Shown here: positions 37,901 through 49,803 of the stretch, piece after piece
How positions within the stretch are numbered: the first letter of the stretch is position 1
How the letters are laid out: each line of letters begins with the position of its first letter
NCBI GenBank assembly: GCA_016630905.1
Contig: WBMQ01000015.1
Location: forward strand, 124,001 to 188,000
Source: Capillidium heterosporum
Lineage: Eukaryota; Entomophthoromycota; Entomophthoromycetes; Entomophthorales; Capillidiaceae
Length of the DNA: 64,000 nucleotides
Reading direction: 5' to 3'
Notes under the pieces: generated by a model
The model's input: the letters and a program-made list of their open reading frames with translations, nothing else
What the model was told of the DNA's origin: nothing
The model's database searches: none
Made by a program: the position numbers and the translations under genes

Positions 37901-38449
37901 TAGGAAGCTTCATTCTAAACTTTCACCGTATAAAATTTGAAAATTGCTCTTGAACATGGCAAGATGTAATATTAAAAGCTTTTGCTTCTACGTCGGATTG
38001 CTGTCCTACATAGCTAAAATAAGTCTTAGCTCATAGATTGATTCCAGCTTCTCCATATGTAACATTAGCACCACCTTCCAACTTTTAATTGCTGTTCTAC
38101 TTAAATTGGAGGACATCCCATCAAAATTTCGATCGGTACACTTCAGCATGGAATTTGTATCGATTGAAGTGGAGGATGGGTCTGTTCTTTTTACAATTTG
38201 GATTCTAGCTACTATTCTCATGCCAATATCGCATTGTACTATAAGTTTATATATAGCTTATATCGATGAAAGTATTCTCTAATCAGATAAGCTATCGTTT
38301 TTATGAAAATGAGAATCTATGAATGCTAAGCCAAATATTAATATAATTCAACGATAACTTTACTACTAATCTATATAACAAACACGATGTGATTTAAATA
38401 CAAAGTTCAACTTTTTAATAAATAAATATATATGCCGATACTCCCTCTT
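34949..38449. other. gene-poor region
   Basis: 3.5 kb without a supported gene. Minus-strand frames at 36508-36825 (105 codons, two hydrophobic stretches), 37542-37757 and 38006-38221 could be scraps of a decayed membrane protein, but there is no family match and no consistent splice pattern. Confidence 0.35.
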
Positions 38450-39457
38450 CTAAAGTAAATAGAAAACTAGGAAGTTGATAGGTAGACTGATCAACAAAAA
38501 AGCCACCAATATGGCCAGTACAGCCCATCTCTGCCTCTGCATAACGATAGGATCCTCCACCTTGTAAAATAGTTGACCAGCTTGTTGGGCTTCACCAGGT
38601 AGACATTTCATCCGTAATTTTAGCGCATTCAATATAGGACAGATACCCATGCCGGCAAACAAGGCACCCATAACTCCTAAATTCAAAAAGAACAGACCTA
38701 AAAATTTGAAGACAAAAGCGAAAGCCAATTTGGAGGTAAAAATCAAAGCTAATAAAGCTAGTAAAATGGTTATACAGCAGGCTGTCACTATGGAGAAGGT
38801 CAATGTACCCTGCTTGAGGTTCATGGTCATCGATTTGAGGAAGGGGGATATAGTAGATTCGGAGACCAACTTCAAAATGTGTTCTTCAACCGGTAATAGC
38901 AGTACTGGGTTCAAACTTTTGGACAAGTCGGCCAAGACTTGGGTCTTCAACTCCTGTGTCAAGTTGAGTTCGTAAGGAGCCCCATCTACAAAGAACTTGG
39001 CGATCATGTTCTCAAGATGTAACCTACATAAACCTTCTTTAGCCGCCTTACTTTCCAAAGTTGATGCCGATGTAGAGTGGGTAGTGTTGGTAGTATAAGT
39101 TGATAACGTTCTAAAAGAAGGATCTGTATCAGTTATAGAAAAGTCGTTTCGATCATTATTAGATAAATTTTCACTGAAGTTGAGAAAAGGTAAAAGTTCC
39201 TTGACTTTGAACTTTAAATTAGTGTTGTTGGGCTTGAAGTTGTTGTAGTAGAGGTTCTGGTAGTCGGTAAGCTCTTTGAGGAAGAGTAAGGGTTCGGGGC
39301 TCTTCTGTTCGGAGATTAGAAATCGGTTCAGGTTGTTGATAGTTAAAGGCTCCCTAGTCTTGCCTAGTAGGATTTTCTCTAAAATTAATCGGCGGGTCGG
39401 CTTGTAGTTGTAAGGCATGTTAGCCTTGTCGTTGTGCTTGATGTTATAGTTGACCAT
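38450..39457 (-). CDS. RGS-domain membrane protein, Rax1-like
   Basis: A 335-residue single-exon protein. Residues 38-210 resemble a split RGS fold: PLTINNLNRFLISEQKS, LLFLKELTDYQNLYYNNF, then after a Ser/Thr-rich insert MIAKFFVDGAPYELNLTQEL, VLADL and VEEHILKLVSESTISPFLKSM. Three hydrophobic segments follow at about 221-241, 243-277 and 311-335. An RGS-like domain followed by three membrane helices is the layout of fungal Rax1, which marks bud or growth sites; other RGS membrane proteins share it. Whether it is a GTPase activator is uncertain because the RGS core is interrupted. The frame is intact. Confidence 0.75.
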   Translation of the reverse strand: MVNYNIKHNDKANMPYNYKPTRRLILEKILLGKTREPLTINNLNRFLISEQKSPEPLLFLKELTDYQNLYYNNFKPNNTNLKFKVKELLPFLNFSENLSNNDRNDFSITDTDPSFRTLSTYTTNTTHSTSASTLESKAAKEGLCRLHLENMIAKFFVDGAPYELNLTQELKTQVLADLSKSLNPVLLLPVEEHILKLVSESTISPFLKSMTMNLKQGTLTFSIVTACCITILLALLALIFTSKLAFAFVFKFLGLFFLNLGVMGALFAGMGICPILNALKLRMKCLPGEAQQAGQLFYKVEDPIVMQRQRWAVLAILVAFLLISLPINFLVFYLL

Positions 39458-42400
39458 ATTCTTCTAATTATTTTTGGTTTAACTTTTTTGATTGCGATGG
39501 GTACTTTCCAGCTTATATAGCATCTGTGGAAATAGTGGTTTCCTTCAATTTGGTATTGTCGAGATTCCAATTCCGGATCTAAATAAAGTGAAACCCATTA
39601 GAGTTCATTTTATACTAGTAGAGCCATCTCCTTGTTCTGAATCATATGTATCTATAATACAGATTTAGCTATAAAGTCTGGTCAATTATTATTGAACGAA
39701 TTCCAATATTTTTTCATAAACCTAAAGCCTTTGTTTGAAAATGCAAACTTTCGAACAAAGGCTTTGATCTAAATCAGCTCCAGCACAGAAGCTTTATTGG
39801 ATTGGTTTATTTCTGTAAAAATAAGGTTTGTAATGCGACATCAACATTTTACATACTAGTCGATCAACAATGTCAATTTGAAACTATAAACCTTCAAGTT
39901 TATAAACCTTGGGGAATAACCACAATTCTCTAGAATGGTTCCAAGTCACCATCCGAATACGCTGAGCTTGTGTCTGGCTTCTTTTAGCATTCATTAAAGC
40001 CCATTAAGCTTTTCCTTAGGGCTCTTCAGATTTATTAATGTTTACAAGGTTGAATAGCGACTTCAGTTACATCTCAAGTTCGATGAAAGTCAATTCGATG
40101 CTTTGGCTGAGTCTAAAGGTTAGATTTCAGGTAAGGGTCGGGTATTCTATTAAAGCCCTTGAAAACATATTGATCTACCTACCATTTGTAAAATCTGAGC
40201 TGAAGGAGGAGGCCCATTAATTTAAAAGAGTATTGATTCTAAGGGCTCTATCAACCCATAGTAATACCAGGAAGCACCTAAGGACGATGAAACATTCGTG
40301 TTCCAATGTCTAAGTGGATTTTATTTGGCTCTTCACTTACGATACTCAGATCCGCTACCTAAATGTGTTACTTCGAAGGCTTAATAAATATTTGTTGGAA
40401 CTTGTAAGTTCAAGTAAAATAACATCATTTGCTAATATAGTTTATTATATTTCTAGTTTGCTCAAGATAAATTGGCTAAATTTTTCCGCCACCTGTTTTC
40501 AACCAAGTTTTAATAGACCTTAGTGAAGAAATATAGCCCATTCAACTCGGTATATAAGAACTATAGTGAATTGTCTTGATATTGATGAAGATATATTATA
40601 AACCTTCAAATTTTTTCTTTTTTAATTATTGTTGAATTGTAACTTTAAGGTGGAGATATTTACATGAAAAGTTAGTTAATCGAGATGCCATTAGGTAAAT
40701 TTCTATAATGTACATTTTAACAAATGGCACTTTTTTGGTTTTTTGTTAGCTATTTATATTTAGATTGTAAACTTTTATTTACTATTAATTTTACATTCTT
40801 GCAATATAAGCATCAATCTGTATATCAACTATCAATTCATTTGAAGAGATAGATTGAAGATAGAGTTTGTTTATAGGTTTAATGTTTAGCTATTTCTATT
40901 AAGTTAAATTATAAAAATACTCGTTAACTTTAAACTTTACTTTGTTATTATGTTATTAGCAAAGTTTAATATATATACAAAGGCATGTTGGTTATTTTAC
41001 TAACAGTTTAGGCTTGATTCCTTGAAATTGCAGTTTTGTCTTTCTAGAACTGTTTTAATAAACACTTTTGTAGACTGATAAAATGTTTAAATTTAGATGT
41101 AACTTAGTATAGTTCGATTTAGTACCGAAGTAAAAATATATTGGATTAATATAGTTGTATCCTGAAAGCTTTATGTTTATGCTACTAACATGTTAGAAAT
41201 ATAAGATCATAATATTTTCATTAGAGAGATCAAATGTTCGTATGTTACAAATGCAACTTTATTAAATTAGAAGACCCGATAGGAAAATATATAGAGTAGT
41301 CTTAATCAATTCCAGGTATCTTACTTCCTTTATAAACTTAGTCAAACATTTTCACTACTATCAAATCTAATCTATATAGCTATAGTTGAGGTGTATTTGT
41401 ATTTATTGCACAAATGATTAGTTGCTTTTAGTAAATCGCAAGAATATACTCTTCTAGATTGGAAAAGTATAAATTAATGCTTCTATTATCACTCAGAGCT
41501 CATTTCATTCTATAAACCCTAACTACATATTTTATCAAGTTTCGATATAAGATCGAGATATTTCTTTCTAAATTAAAATACCTTTACGCTTTCTACTTTA
41601 AGAAGCTGAGCTATGTTGAAACTGCCAAATACTTAGAGATGATAGTCGATTGATAGTTGGAAAGGAACTTAAAAATCTTTCAGGTAGGATATGCTTGTTC
41701 ATTGTAAAAAATATACTCTGAAAACCCATTATTAATTAGGTATTCATGGCTAATACTAAATGCTCTAGTTATATACTACATTCATTGATGTATAGACGAC
41801 CTAGTTTGAAAACAGTATGTATTATAAGATGCAGATGTTTGAAATTTGATCGCATGAACTTTGAGCTTTTATCATGGAAGGATCTTAAGATCCATAAAAG
41901 TATACGGTAGCTATTTCTATCTTTTCAACCATTATATATGTTGGAGCTATTAATTGCTAATGTGTATTTGTTAAATATAGTTCCCCAATCCATGAAATGT
42001 GGTTTTGAAACTGATCGTATATACCGGTAATAACAATTGAATGCTTTAAAAGTCTATATAGACAAACTAACTGAAACAATATATCTGATACTATTGTGGA
42101 TATTTAAAATAAGTATAGTTTGCTTATCAACAGTTGAATATGAATTTTAGCTTTCAATTAAACCTTGATGACAATATAGAGGCCTTCATTCAAAACTTGT
42201 GCTTCTGAAGTGTACAGATCTTATAGTAGATTATTTAGATAAATAGGTACAAAAATACTATTTGAAATATGGTCTACAATCCTTTAACTGAGGTACAACT
42301 GTATTATACATATATTTTATACTGATAAAATGCTTCAAATTAGCTTCTTTATTCAACTGAGCGTTAAGGGTTGGTTGATGTATGTATAGAGATATACATC

Positions 42401-42767
42401 TAAAAAAATTAATGGAACATATACTTTGAATATTCTTAGGTGCATACCATTCCTTATTAAACTATTGCTATTTACCTTTACATAAAGTAAATCTATTAGT
42501 AAAAATGAAATTTACAGCACTATACATTTAAAAGCGATGCTGAAAATTGAAAACTAGCGATGACACTTGTTGATATACTACTATTGATAGCTTGCTAATA
42601 TAGTTTTATATTAAATAGCTGGTATGCATTCTACTACATAGTTCTGCTATGTCAGAATAATTACATTATTGAGAAAATCTATAAATCGATAAAATTGAAA
42701 CTAAACTTATACAATAGAATCTATAGTTACTTTAGAGAAAGATAACAAGTTGTTTGTTCGACTGAAA
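39458..42767. other. gene desert
   Basis: 3.3 kb of AT-rich DNA with no supported gene. Short frames at 40038-40220 and 40314-40523 show no family features. It contains the hairpin listed separately. Confidence 0.4.
39724..39765. repeat. 42-nt stem-loop (17-bp stem, 8-nt loop)
   Basis: The left arm (39724-39740, starting AAAGCCTTTGTT) and right arm (39749-39765, ending AACAAAGGCTTT) are reverse complements apart from one position that forms a G-U pair in RNA. It lies 267 bp upstream of the RGS gene start. It could be a small hairpin RNA, a miniature element remnant or a structural site. Confidence 0.65.
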
Positions 42768-42839
42768 TCCTCTATGGTCCAGTGGTTAGGATTTTCCGCT
42801 TTCACCGGAACGGCCAGGGTTCGATTCCCTGTAGGGGAG
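42768..42839 (+). tRNA. tRNA-Glu (anticodon TTC)
   Basis: 72-nt cloverleaf without an intron. The acceptor stem TCCTCTA pairs with TAGGGGA, with one T-G wobble and discriminator G. The anticodon stem TTCCG/CGGAA encloses the loop CTTTCAC, giving anticodon TTC. The T arm CAGGG-TTCGATT-CCCTG contains the B-box. A D-loop with GGTTA is present. The 3' CCA is not encoded, as expected for a eukaryotic nuclear tRNA. It lies 445 bp outside the left arm of the long inverted repeat. Confidence 0.96.
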
Positions 42840-43284
42840 GATCTTCTTTTTATTGATGATCGATACTTTGTATTCCTAATATATTTCAGGCATATCGACA
42901 AGTAGGATGACTTCTGGTTAATTATTTTTGATGAGAACTGAAATCTTGCTATGTACTTGCTTTATACATTTCAATCCTCAATTTTATAATGAATAAAACT
43001 ATGTAAATTTAACAGCAAACACTTCATGCTAATGCTAAATATAAAATCTGCACTGAGATCTAAAATACTTTTCTATTTTTTGAACCTAGAGATTTTTCAA
43101 TATAAGCGATAGTTACTACCCATTTTCAAAAAATCAAAACCTCACTCTAGCTAATAGAAATTCAGAACTTCAAAACTTAGACTTAGAGTTCAACTTGTGA
43201 AAATTTCAAATGAATAGATCCATTATGAAAACTACCAGTTATGTTAGGAAAGTACCACTTGAGTAATTGATATTCAGATTTATA
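42840..43284. other. spacer between tRNA-Glu and inverted repeat
   Basis: 445 bp, no supported feature beyond the likely Pol III T-run terminator just 3' of the tRNA (near 42847). Confidence 0.5.
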
Positions 43285-43567
43285 CAGCTATATAGCATAA
43301 AGATGTAAACTAGAAGAATGGAATAAAGCTTGGGTTTCTATTTGAAGACATGGCCTTTATTGGACCCTTGATCGAAAGTCCAAGCACAGCTCCATTCATC
43401 TACTTTCAAAATTCATAACTTGGAATTTCCACTAGCTCAACTGACCAATTCAAGACACTTCCTTCAAGCCTACCTCTACTCTAAAAACTATGCGAAAGTT
43501 TGTGAACAATATTCACCTAATCTGGACCTACATAAAGATTAGACTTTGTCCAAATCCATAAATCCCA

Positions 43568-43795
43568 ATGCAAAGGGTAGTGAAACAAGGAAATGGCAGA
43601 AACCTATCCTTATCGAAAAGCTTTGATGGACGGTTGTTAAGCAACAGATCGGTCCTGCTAGCATACATCAGCCTAGTTTCCTGGCTATGCAGCCTTTTCG
43701 AGATGGTGAAGACTCCTAATTTGCAGCTGCATAGTGCTAGATTTGCATCGAAAGGGAGTTGGCTATTTGGTAAAGGAGAAGGCCTAGATTTTTAA
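43568..43795 (+). CDS. repeat-arm hypothetical protein (75 aa), left copy
   Basis: An ATG-initiated 75-codon frame in the left arm, duplicated exactly at 55166-55393. It has a hydrophobic middle (SVLLAYISLVSWLCSLFEM) and a basic start. I do not recognise it. It may be a chance frame, since perfect conservation only reflects the recent duplication. Confidence 0.25.
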   Translation: MQRVVKQGNGRNLSLSKSFDGRLLSNRSVLLAYISLVSWLCSLFEMVKTPNLQLHSARFASKGSWLFGKGEGLDF

Positions 43796-44163
43796 TCTGC
43801 TGGCATGGTGTAGGATACGCTTTTCGCCTACCAACACGAGTACAGTTCCAATTAAATTCTAAACCTATAATATTGGTCTCACCTTGTGCTACCAATTTAG
43901 CAACAAACCAATCATATTGAAGGCAGAATACCCCGTCAGACCAACTACGTCACATTGAGTAGCTGCTTTCCAAGCTTGCCCTACTGTACGCTATTTGCTT
44001 TAGCCAGCACTTACCATCCGTCTGGATACAAATACAGAATAATGGGTGTAGGATTTACTACATCCATAGTAGCGAATAGTGGTCTTAACTTGGAAGTTAA
44101 TATTTGTGGGTCCTTGTTTGGCAGCTGTGATTAATGTACATCCAATAAATGCATTTCCTATCT

Positions 44164-44666
44164 TCAGGAACCATACAAAGTGCAGTGGCTTTTGAAGTTA
44201 AAAGTCCCTATCCATCTCGCCAATACATGCATTGCATATGCCTCCCTTAAATCAATTGGTATCAAATGTAGGTCAAACAACATTGTCCGTCCTAATATTG
44301 GTTTTCCAAATGTATCCGAGGTGTACAAACTATAACCCGTTCCTTTCTTAAAGTGGCATACACTTTTGGAGTACGATTCCCTATTATGTACATTTTCTTG
44401 TATAGGCAACATTAAAGCTAATAATGTCGATCGATACAATGCTAGGGGTACAAGCTTTAGAAACGACATTTAAGCTGAAATAGGATCGGAAAAAATGCCA
44501 TCAAATGGGATGCTGAAATTAATGGTTTTGTTGCAGTGAAATTGGAAACTATGTGTAATTGGTCTTTGGTGGCTACTCTACTATCTGCAATTAGTCGGCT
44601 AGACTGCACATTGCTTTCATATGAAAGCCTAGGAAAGCTTTGTACAAATGACTGAGTCAACTCCAA
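44164..44666 (-). CDS. repeat-arm coding-like region (two overlapping frames), left copy
   Basis: Two minus-strand frames overlap by 13 nt: 44666-44457 (no early ATG) and 44469-44164 (101 codons from ATG, with a hydrophobic start MSFLKLVPLALYRSTLLALM). Their codon composition looks more protein-like than the surrounding desert, and further open stretches follow downstream (towards 43900) in other frames. This could be an intron-containing or decaying gene carried by the repeat. No domain is recognised. The same sequence is at 54295-54797 on the plus strand. Confidence 0.35.
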
Positions 44667-44860
44667 GCAGCTAACACCAGCCTTGAACTTACAGCTCCTT
44701 TGTTTTGAATCGGTAGGTGCAAATTTACAAGCTCAACCGTAAGCTTTTCCCTGGTGTTTCGGAGCGATTTAGTATAATAAGTTTAAACCCTCCATTCCCG
44801 CTAAACTTGCTGCATTAAACCAATATACAAGCTCATATACTATCCTTTTCTGATTTATAA

Positions 44861-47800
44861 TTAAAATTTACAATGCAAAAGTCTATTTAAATTACATTTC
44901 AATTATCGCCATTTTAAACCCTATATACCTTTACCTTTACTTCGGTAAATGTTCAAAACTGGGTCAAATATTCAAAACAAACTTATAGATATCAAAATAA
45001 GCTAATTGAGTCAAACTATTTTATAGGATTCACTATGTCGATTTATTAAAAATAATTAGCGAGGTGTCTGAGTCAGAAGATTGTATTTTTATATATTATA
45101 GAATAGCAGTTATAGACTATTAGGGACATGGTTTTTCAATATGTAAGGCTATTTCAGTCTAAAAATAACTAGCTTTTAGAACAGGCTTAATGTGTTTGTA
45201 ACAGAAACAGTTTATTATTTTACTACAATGATATATTGCACATATTTTATGTCAGACTTTCAGGTACATTTTCATTGTAGGTATTTTTGGCCTTTTCATC
45301 AAATACTAGCATATTTTAATATAAAAAGTATGCATACCTATGGATTTTAATTGGTATAGATTTCATAGCAAAATTGATAAATTGGATCGAGTGCAAAGAA
45401 TTTTGAACACTGAATATACAGTTATATAATCATAGTCAAATATATAAATACTATTAAGTTAACAACAATATATGCGTGTAGATTATAATCATCAACTCAA
45501 TTGATAAACTTACAGCACCTTTTTAAAGGCTAATAAATCTTCAAATTATATTTGATATAATATATATTAATATTCTTCATTAAACTAAAGGCATCTCACC
45601 TTTAATATCGCTCCTTACTCCTATTGCTAGGGTATTTAAATCGATACATAGGAGTTAGGCTTCGATTCAATATCCTTTAATTATAGGCTACTGGCTGTAC
45701 CTTATTTAAAAGTCTTTTAGATAATGGTACTATTTCCAAATTTACCATCATAAAGTCATTCTCTGTAGATTAAGTAAAGTAAATAAATAGTTGAATATAA
45801 AACTTTAGTAAGTTGCCATCGAATATATATAGCTAGCTTATCCATTATTTATGCTTAATAGTGAAAATAGCAATGGTTTGTATCAGACTTTTACCTGTTT
45901 AGCTACGAATCTCTCAAGTTTTGTTCCCTAGCTTCAACTTTCACAAAAAACACCAAACTATTTTCAACATTATTATAACTTTGTGAACAACTGCATTCAC
46001 CAAACATACCTGTATCTGAAAGCAGCCATCGGTAAAATACCTTTGGAAAGCCTGCCTAATTTAGATGACTAGATTTCCCAACTAAAGCCATCCAAAACTT
46101 TTCGGATAAAGCTTAAAAGCTGATGCTAAAGTAAAAAGGATTTGTTAGGAAATAACCGCCACCATTCAACCTTGTAAGTTAAGGCTACAGGAAATAAATC
46201 AACAGCATAGGAGACTTTAAATCATCTGTGGACTACCGTTACCATTTCGAAGTAAAGGGAATTCCATAGTTGGGGTTAGATAAGTAGGCTACATCCGTCC
46301 TAAATGAAATTTATTGATAGGGAAGGTAGACAAAGTCTAGATGTTATACTATAGGGATGCTGGGGCAGGTCTTTGCAAACCCAAATATACATTTCAAATG
46401 TCTATACGTTGAAGATGTAATTCATTAGCATGATTATAATACTAATTTGCGTTCCATTGAGTTATAAATACATATATTGTCATATTAGCAGTAGCTTAAT
46501 TTCAGTATGCACAATTATCATGGCACCTATATCGAATTTATATTACTTCCGCCTGTCTTATCTAAATTGACTTTATCGCTTCGAATTAATCAGAATCGGA
46601 CCGGACTAGATGAACGGAGACGGTAGATCAATTAGCAATCTTCCTAAAACCTAATCCCGTAGGTTTGCATTATCATATGGACAATCTAATAGACTTTTTC
46701 CAATTTACAAATAAACCTATGGTATAAATATTTAAAATTATCTGCCCAAAAGCAGTTTATTGTTGAAGGTGATACATCAGGTTGTCTAAAAGTACTATAG
46801 TAAGCCTTTATAGAACGACGGTATAGATAAGACTGGCAAGCTATATTTATAAAAAGCATTTAAAAAGATTTTTATATAAAGCGTACTTGCTATTCCTAAT
46901 ATACTTTTATTGAAATTAATTCGATATGAACATTTTCTACCCATTTTCTTTGAAATACCCTTAACTTATATAAGCTGATAGATCACTTATCAAGTAAAAA
47001 GATGCTTCCACTGCTACCGATTAACGTAGAATGTAGCTTTTAAAAAGAACTATCCAAGTGTTATCTATCCTTGAGAATCTCAAGGGCGGACAGCCATTAC
47101 CATAAAAAACGCATTCTCAGTTTAGAAATACCGCTAGAATTTCTAATGGTATACTTTATTTGAAACTCTTTAGCATTTCGGAACGGATGGAGCAGTCTTT
47201 TATGAGTGAAACTATCCTCAACTGACTATATCTAAGGACACGTTACCTTGTTGAACTAGGCTAGGTGAAACTATCACTTGTCATAAAAGCTATTTACTAT
47301 ATGGAAACTGAATCTCCATCTCAAATAACGACAGTATATGTATACTACTTTTTACCATATAAAACTAGCAACGCCATTAGCAATCTTACCCATCACCTAC
47401 CACCTAAAGGCATTATAATGTTGTGTCGTCAACTAAGAATACTACAACTTAGGCGACTACATACCTAAACTATTCCAAAAGCTAACTAATGTAACAATCC
47501 CCCATTAAACCATTAGTTTTAGAGCAGATAAGGATTTATTTGTCAAAAGCTCCGTTTCTTGTGAATATGGTCTACTTTTGCTTGGGGCGAAGAAGATAAA
47601 TATGCTTGGTTACGATTATCCTAACCTAATATAAATTTGGATAAGGCCGGCACCATCTACCTATACTCTGGATCCAAGGTTTCATACTAAAGTATACCTA
47701 TGTCTATAAATAATGACGAGGCCCATTAACACGATAATTATAGATCAACAGGAAGTGCTATTTAAAGCCTGCTAACCTATTTTATAGTGTTCCTACATTT

Positions 47801-49317
47801 CAAATGGACGCAAAGGTTGGGATAAAGTGATATACAGATAGTAGATAGGGATAGGCTGTTGTCCTTTCGTAATGGTGCGAGGGGCATTTTTAATTGCACT
47901 TTAGTATTTTGATTGAAGAGCTATAAGTTACACTACAGCTTTACCTTATTCCCAAAGTCTGGGTGTACGCCTTCCTTCTTTCAAATGGTTTTATATAAAA
48001 GGCAACTACAAGAGAGATAAGTAAGGATGTGTGAGGTGCACTTGAACCGAGGTATAGAATACATTTATGAATTCCATACACTGCCCCTACAAATTCCAAC
48101 TGAAATTAACTTTAAGAGCGTTTAGGTCTATTGAAGTAGAGGGTCTCGCTTGCATGAGATGGCGACTTGTATTGTACGCTTCCTCATTCACTTGGAAATA
48201 TTAAAATTTCATTTGTAATTGCTATTACAACCCAATATTCCTTTGACTTTGAGAATTTCATTTTGTCAGCCAACCCGTTTGGAATTAGGTGAGGCAGGTA
48301 ACGGATCGTAGTATCCGACAACTTGTTCCACAACCTAAAAGCTAGAATAGTTTGCAAAGGAATAAAAGAACATTTAGGATGGGTCGAATCGATTGAGGGG
48401 ATAAGTTCCAACCGATAAACTTTCGAAATTATCTAAAAGAGGCAACATGGACAACCTATACTCTTCCCTACATATTTTTGGAAAAATTTGCAATGAACTC
48501 TGGATGACCTGGACATCTGACGTCAAACTGTAAGCATTATTGGATGCCGAGATTTCCAGTAGCTTACGTGCAGTTTATAGAGGAGGCCAACGTATAAGTT
48601 TGGCAAACTGCAAACTGAAGCTGCTTCCAAAGTGGATAAAGACACTGAAATTTCACAGCCACCAGCATCTTTATAGAAATTTTAGAATCTTTCCATAGAT
48701 AGAATTTTGAAGGGAATTAGCCAAATTTGGCCTAGATTGAAGTTTTGTTGCCCAAACTTGAGCTGAGACTTGGGATCTTTTGCATGAAGGCAATATATGA
48801 AATTCACTAGCGGATAGCAAGGAACTCCGGGGAACTAGACTACAGCTAATTTATAGCTTCCCAACCCATCTTTGCCATGCCATGAACGTACACATCATTA
48901 AAGTTGCGGAGCCTTTAGTTAGGCGCTGAGATCATCGCTATTTGGTACCACCTAAATTTAGTAAGGACTAAATGAAGCCATTTAGATTATCAAGCAAGCT
49001 TCCAAGCAAAGTTCTATTTAAAAATTAACCTACCTTACTAATGCTAAAATCTAAGAGCAAATTAATTGGGGAGCATAAGGTAACCTACGAAGGCAAAGGA
49101 TGCGATGGAGTTGCGCCTAATTGGCCCAGTTTTAAATGTATTTGCCATCTCGAATTTTTCTGGATATGGTATAAATCCAAAGGGTTGGAACTGAATAATC
49201 CAATTTTAAATGCGGTAGGGAAGTCAATTCAGCAACAGTATATAAAGGAGGTAGTCACACCATTTGCACCTCGTCCAAAATTTTTTTGTTATTGTATAAT
49301 TGAAAAAATTGTCACCT
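44861..49317. other. gene desert inside the inverted-repeat spacer
   Basis: About 4.5 kb, AT-rich, with only short unrecognised frames (for example 47265-47468 plus and 48184-48411 minus). A 140-codon plus frame at 49041-49463 runs into the homeodomain gene in another frame and is discounted. Confidence 0.4.
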
Positions 49318-49803
49318 ATGGATATCAAAAGTTTAATTCAACAAACCAACAAGGCTACGACAAGCAACAAGCTGAGGACCCGCAAGAAGCTTTCCGATTC
49401 AGAGTACGTCGCCTTAGAAGCTCTGTTCGCCCAGGATCAGAATCCCAAGCTGAACGTACGTAGGAATTTGGCCAAGAAGCTCAATCTCAGACAAAGAGTC
49501 GTGCAGATCTGGTTCCAGAATCGCAGGGCCAAGGAGGAGAAGCTGCACCTCAACCTTAGAGAAGGGTCTCAGCTGAATGGCTCGCCCACCAGCATCAACT
49601 ACAACATAAGACCACTACAGACACCTAGCTTGGACTCCAAAGTCCACTACGACAACCTATCCTCCAGTGCTATGACCCTGTGTTCACCAACTGGAAACTT
49701 CAACTACGACGACCACTGCGACAGTGATAGTTTGACGAGTGCGTACTCCGAGTTTTGGTTGACCACTATGTCCTGTAAAAAAATTGTAAATCATCAGCTT
49801 TAA
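49318..49803 (+). CDS. homeodomain protein (paralogue 2), inside inverted-repeat spacer
   Basis: A 161-residue probable transcription factor in one exon; the start is the first in-frame ATG (49318). The homeodomain spans residues about 18-74: LRTRKKLSDSEYVALEALF, NVRRNLAKKLNLRQRVVQI and WFQNRRAK at 65-72. A Ser/Tyr/Asp-rich tail includes TPSLDSK, matching SPSLDSF in the paralogue. The C-terminus SEFWLTTMSCKKIVNHQL mirrors the end of the 30.4-kb protein. The middle region differs, so the duplication is old. It is the only recognised gene between the arms of the long inverted repeat, so an inversion would flip its orientation and neighbourhood. The frame is complete. Confidence 0.9.
   Translation: MDIKSLIQQTNKATTSNKLRTRKKLSDSEYVALEALFAQDQNPKLNVRRNLAKKLNLRQRVVQIWFQNRRAKEEKLHLNLREGSQLNGSPTSINYNIRPLQTPSLDSKVHYDNLSSSAMTLCSPTGNFNYDDHCDSDSLTSAYSEFWLTTMSCKKIVNHQL

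Larger units (their letters stand above)
43285..44860 (+). repeat. left arm of 1,576-bp inverted repeat
   Basis: This arm is the reverse complement of 54101-55676 from end to end; paired positions sum to 98961. I found one mismatch (43333 against 55628) among the stretches compared in detail, and the long frames inside are identical in translation. Homology starts at CAGCTATATAGC and ends at TGATTTATAA; the flanks are unrelated outside these points. No terminal inverted repeat of its own and no clear target-site duplication is seen, so it is not an obvious DNA transposon. It holds a plus frame at 43568-43795 and minus frames at 44164-44469 and 44457-44666. Confidence 0.95.

Noticed and set aside
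36508-38221. Minus-strand frames as a receptor gene
   Set aside because: Only two hydrophobic stretches, no recognised receptor motif and no splice sites that join the pieces convincingly.
49041-49463. 140-codon frame running into the homeodomain gene
   Set aside because: Overlaps the homeodomain coding region in another frame and shows no domain; the homeodomain frame has a paralogue and a clear motif.
27973-49803. Calling the homeodomain and secreted-protein island a mating-type locus
   Set aside because: No HMG-box gene, pheromone or receptor gene was recognised nearby, and homeodomain genes have other roles. Kept only as a hypothesis for the invertible segment.
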